Assembly: GCA_036897525.1 (NCBI GenBank)
Contig: JAYMTJ010000025.1
Location: 45,245-109,244 of the forward strand
Length of the DNA stretch: 64,000 nucleotides
Reading direction: 5' to 3'
DNA from: Pelargonium x hortorum
Lineage: Eukaryota; Streptophyta; Magnoliopsida; Geraniales; Geraniaceae
In this document: in pieces, positions 63,552 through 64,000 of the stretch
Numbering within the stretch: position 1 is the first letter of the stretch
Layout of the letters: each line of letters starts with the position of its first letter
Program-made: the position numbers and the translations under genes
Notes under the pieces: model-generated
What the model saw: the letters and a program-made list of their open reading frames with translations, nothing else
Databases searched by the model: none
What the model was told of the DNA's origin: nothing

Positions 63552-64000
63552 TGAGAGTACATTCCAAAGTGGATTCCCTTTGAGATATGGGACTTTAGGA
63601 CAGATAATCTTAGAGGATATAGGAATCCTCTCTTTCTTTGGAAGCACAGTTTCTCTTTGTTGTAGCAGGCTTAGCAAGGTACGAAGTTCTTACAGGAGCC
63701 TATCCGTTTAGCGGGTTCAGGATAGTTGAGCCTTGGGAAGATATAATATTAAATGATGGCAATTAGTTGTTCTTTCAAGAAGAGCATTAGAGAGTTATAG
63801 TGCTATTCCGATCTAAACTGGTAAAGGTGTTATTCGATAATGTATTCTTGGCTTTGGCTAAGCATTGTGAGAGTGGATTGGGTTGATATTCCTTGAATTT
63901 TATAGACTAGAGAGTTTAGGATCTTTCTTTCAAACTTTTCTACCGAGAGGACAGTCGATTTCTCTTCTGTAACAAGTCCAATGGGAATATTCTGTTGTTT

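Larger units (their letters stand above)
61941..64000. other. Gene-free stretch, right end
   Basis: No gene is seen. The longest frames are 72 codons (63459-63677, minus) and 60 codons (63529-63711, plus), overlapping each other on opposite strands; neither is recognised. It contains the diverged tandem array (61980-63170) and repeat C copy 3. After 63.2 kb the sequence loses the array texture. Confidence 0.6.

Overview
No protein-coding gene, intact tRNA or recognisable rRNA could be found in this 64 kb. The longest ATG-started frame on either strand is 92 codons (18377-18655, minus). Frames of 60 codons or more number about thirty, roughly what chance gives at this composition (about 35% G+C, judged from a few hand-counted lines). 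None has a recognisable domain, and none forms an operon-like row with others. The window therefore reads as non-coding DNA throughout, and every feature below is a repeat, a tRNA-like remnant or a structural element.

What kind of genome this is cannot be settled. It is not ordinary bacterial, archaeal, phage or viral DNA, which would be densely coding. Three properties fit a very gene-poor organelle genome (a bloated plant- or alga-type mitochondrion or a large algal plastid) or eukaryotic nuclear intergenic DNA: decayed tRNA pieces on both strands, many short near-palindromic GC motifs in AT-rich flanks, and several families of short, diverged dispersed repeats. I lean weakly to an organelle. 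The base composition is lower in G+C than a typical land-plant mitochondrion.

Layout. 1-10 kb: featureless apart from small repeat copies near 0.4, 1.1, 1.9 and 2.2 kb. 10-14.5 kb: the densest group of tRNA-like remnants. 15-30 kb: non-coding, with further tRNA-like remnants at 22.5, 23.3, 23.6, 26.1 and 29.9 kb and an AT palindrome followed by a T-run at 23.7 kb. 31-34 kb: one copy of a repeat shared with 61.3 kb, and sequence that resembles the terminal array in inverted orientation. 34-55 kb: non-coding, with repeat copies at 40.6 and 53.1 kb, tRNA-like remnants at 37.7 and 47.1 kb, and unusual C12 and G9 runs. 55.5-64 kb: repeat copies, then a diverged tandem array of about 0.4 kb units at about 62.0-63.2 kb.

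There are no genes to link into a pathway. The most distinctive signal is a high-copy short motif of the form AAGG(N)CCTTT (GGGCCC, GGGTCC/GGACCC, GGAGTCC/GGACTCC). By hand count it occurs several times more often than composition predicts, across the whole window.
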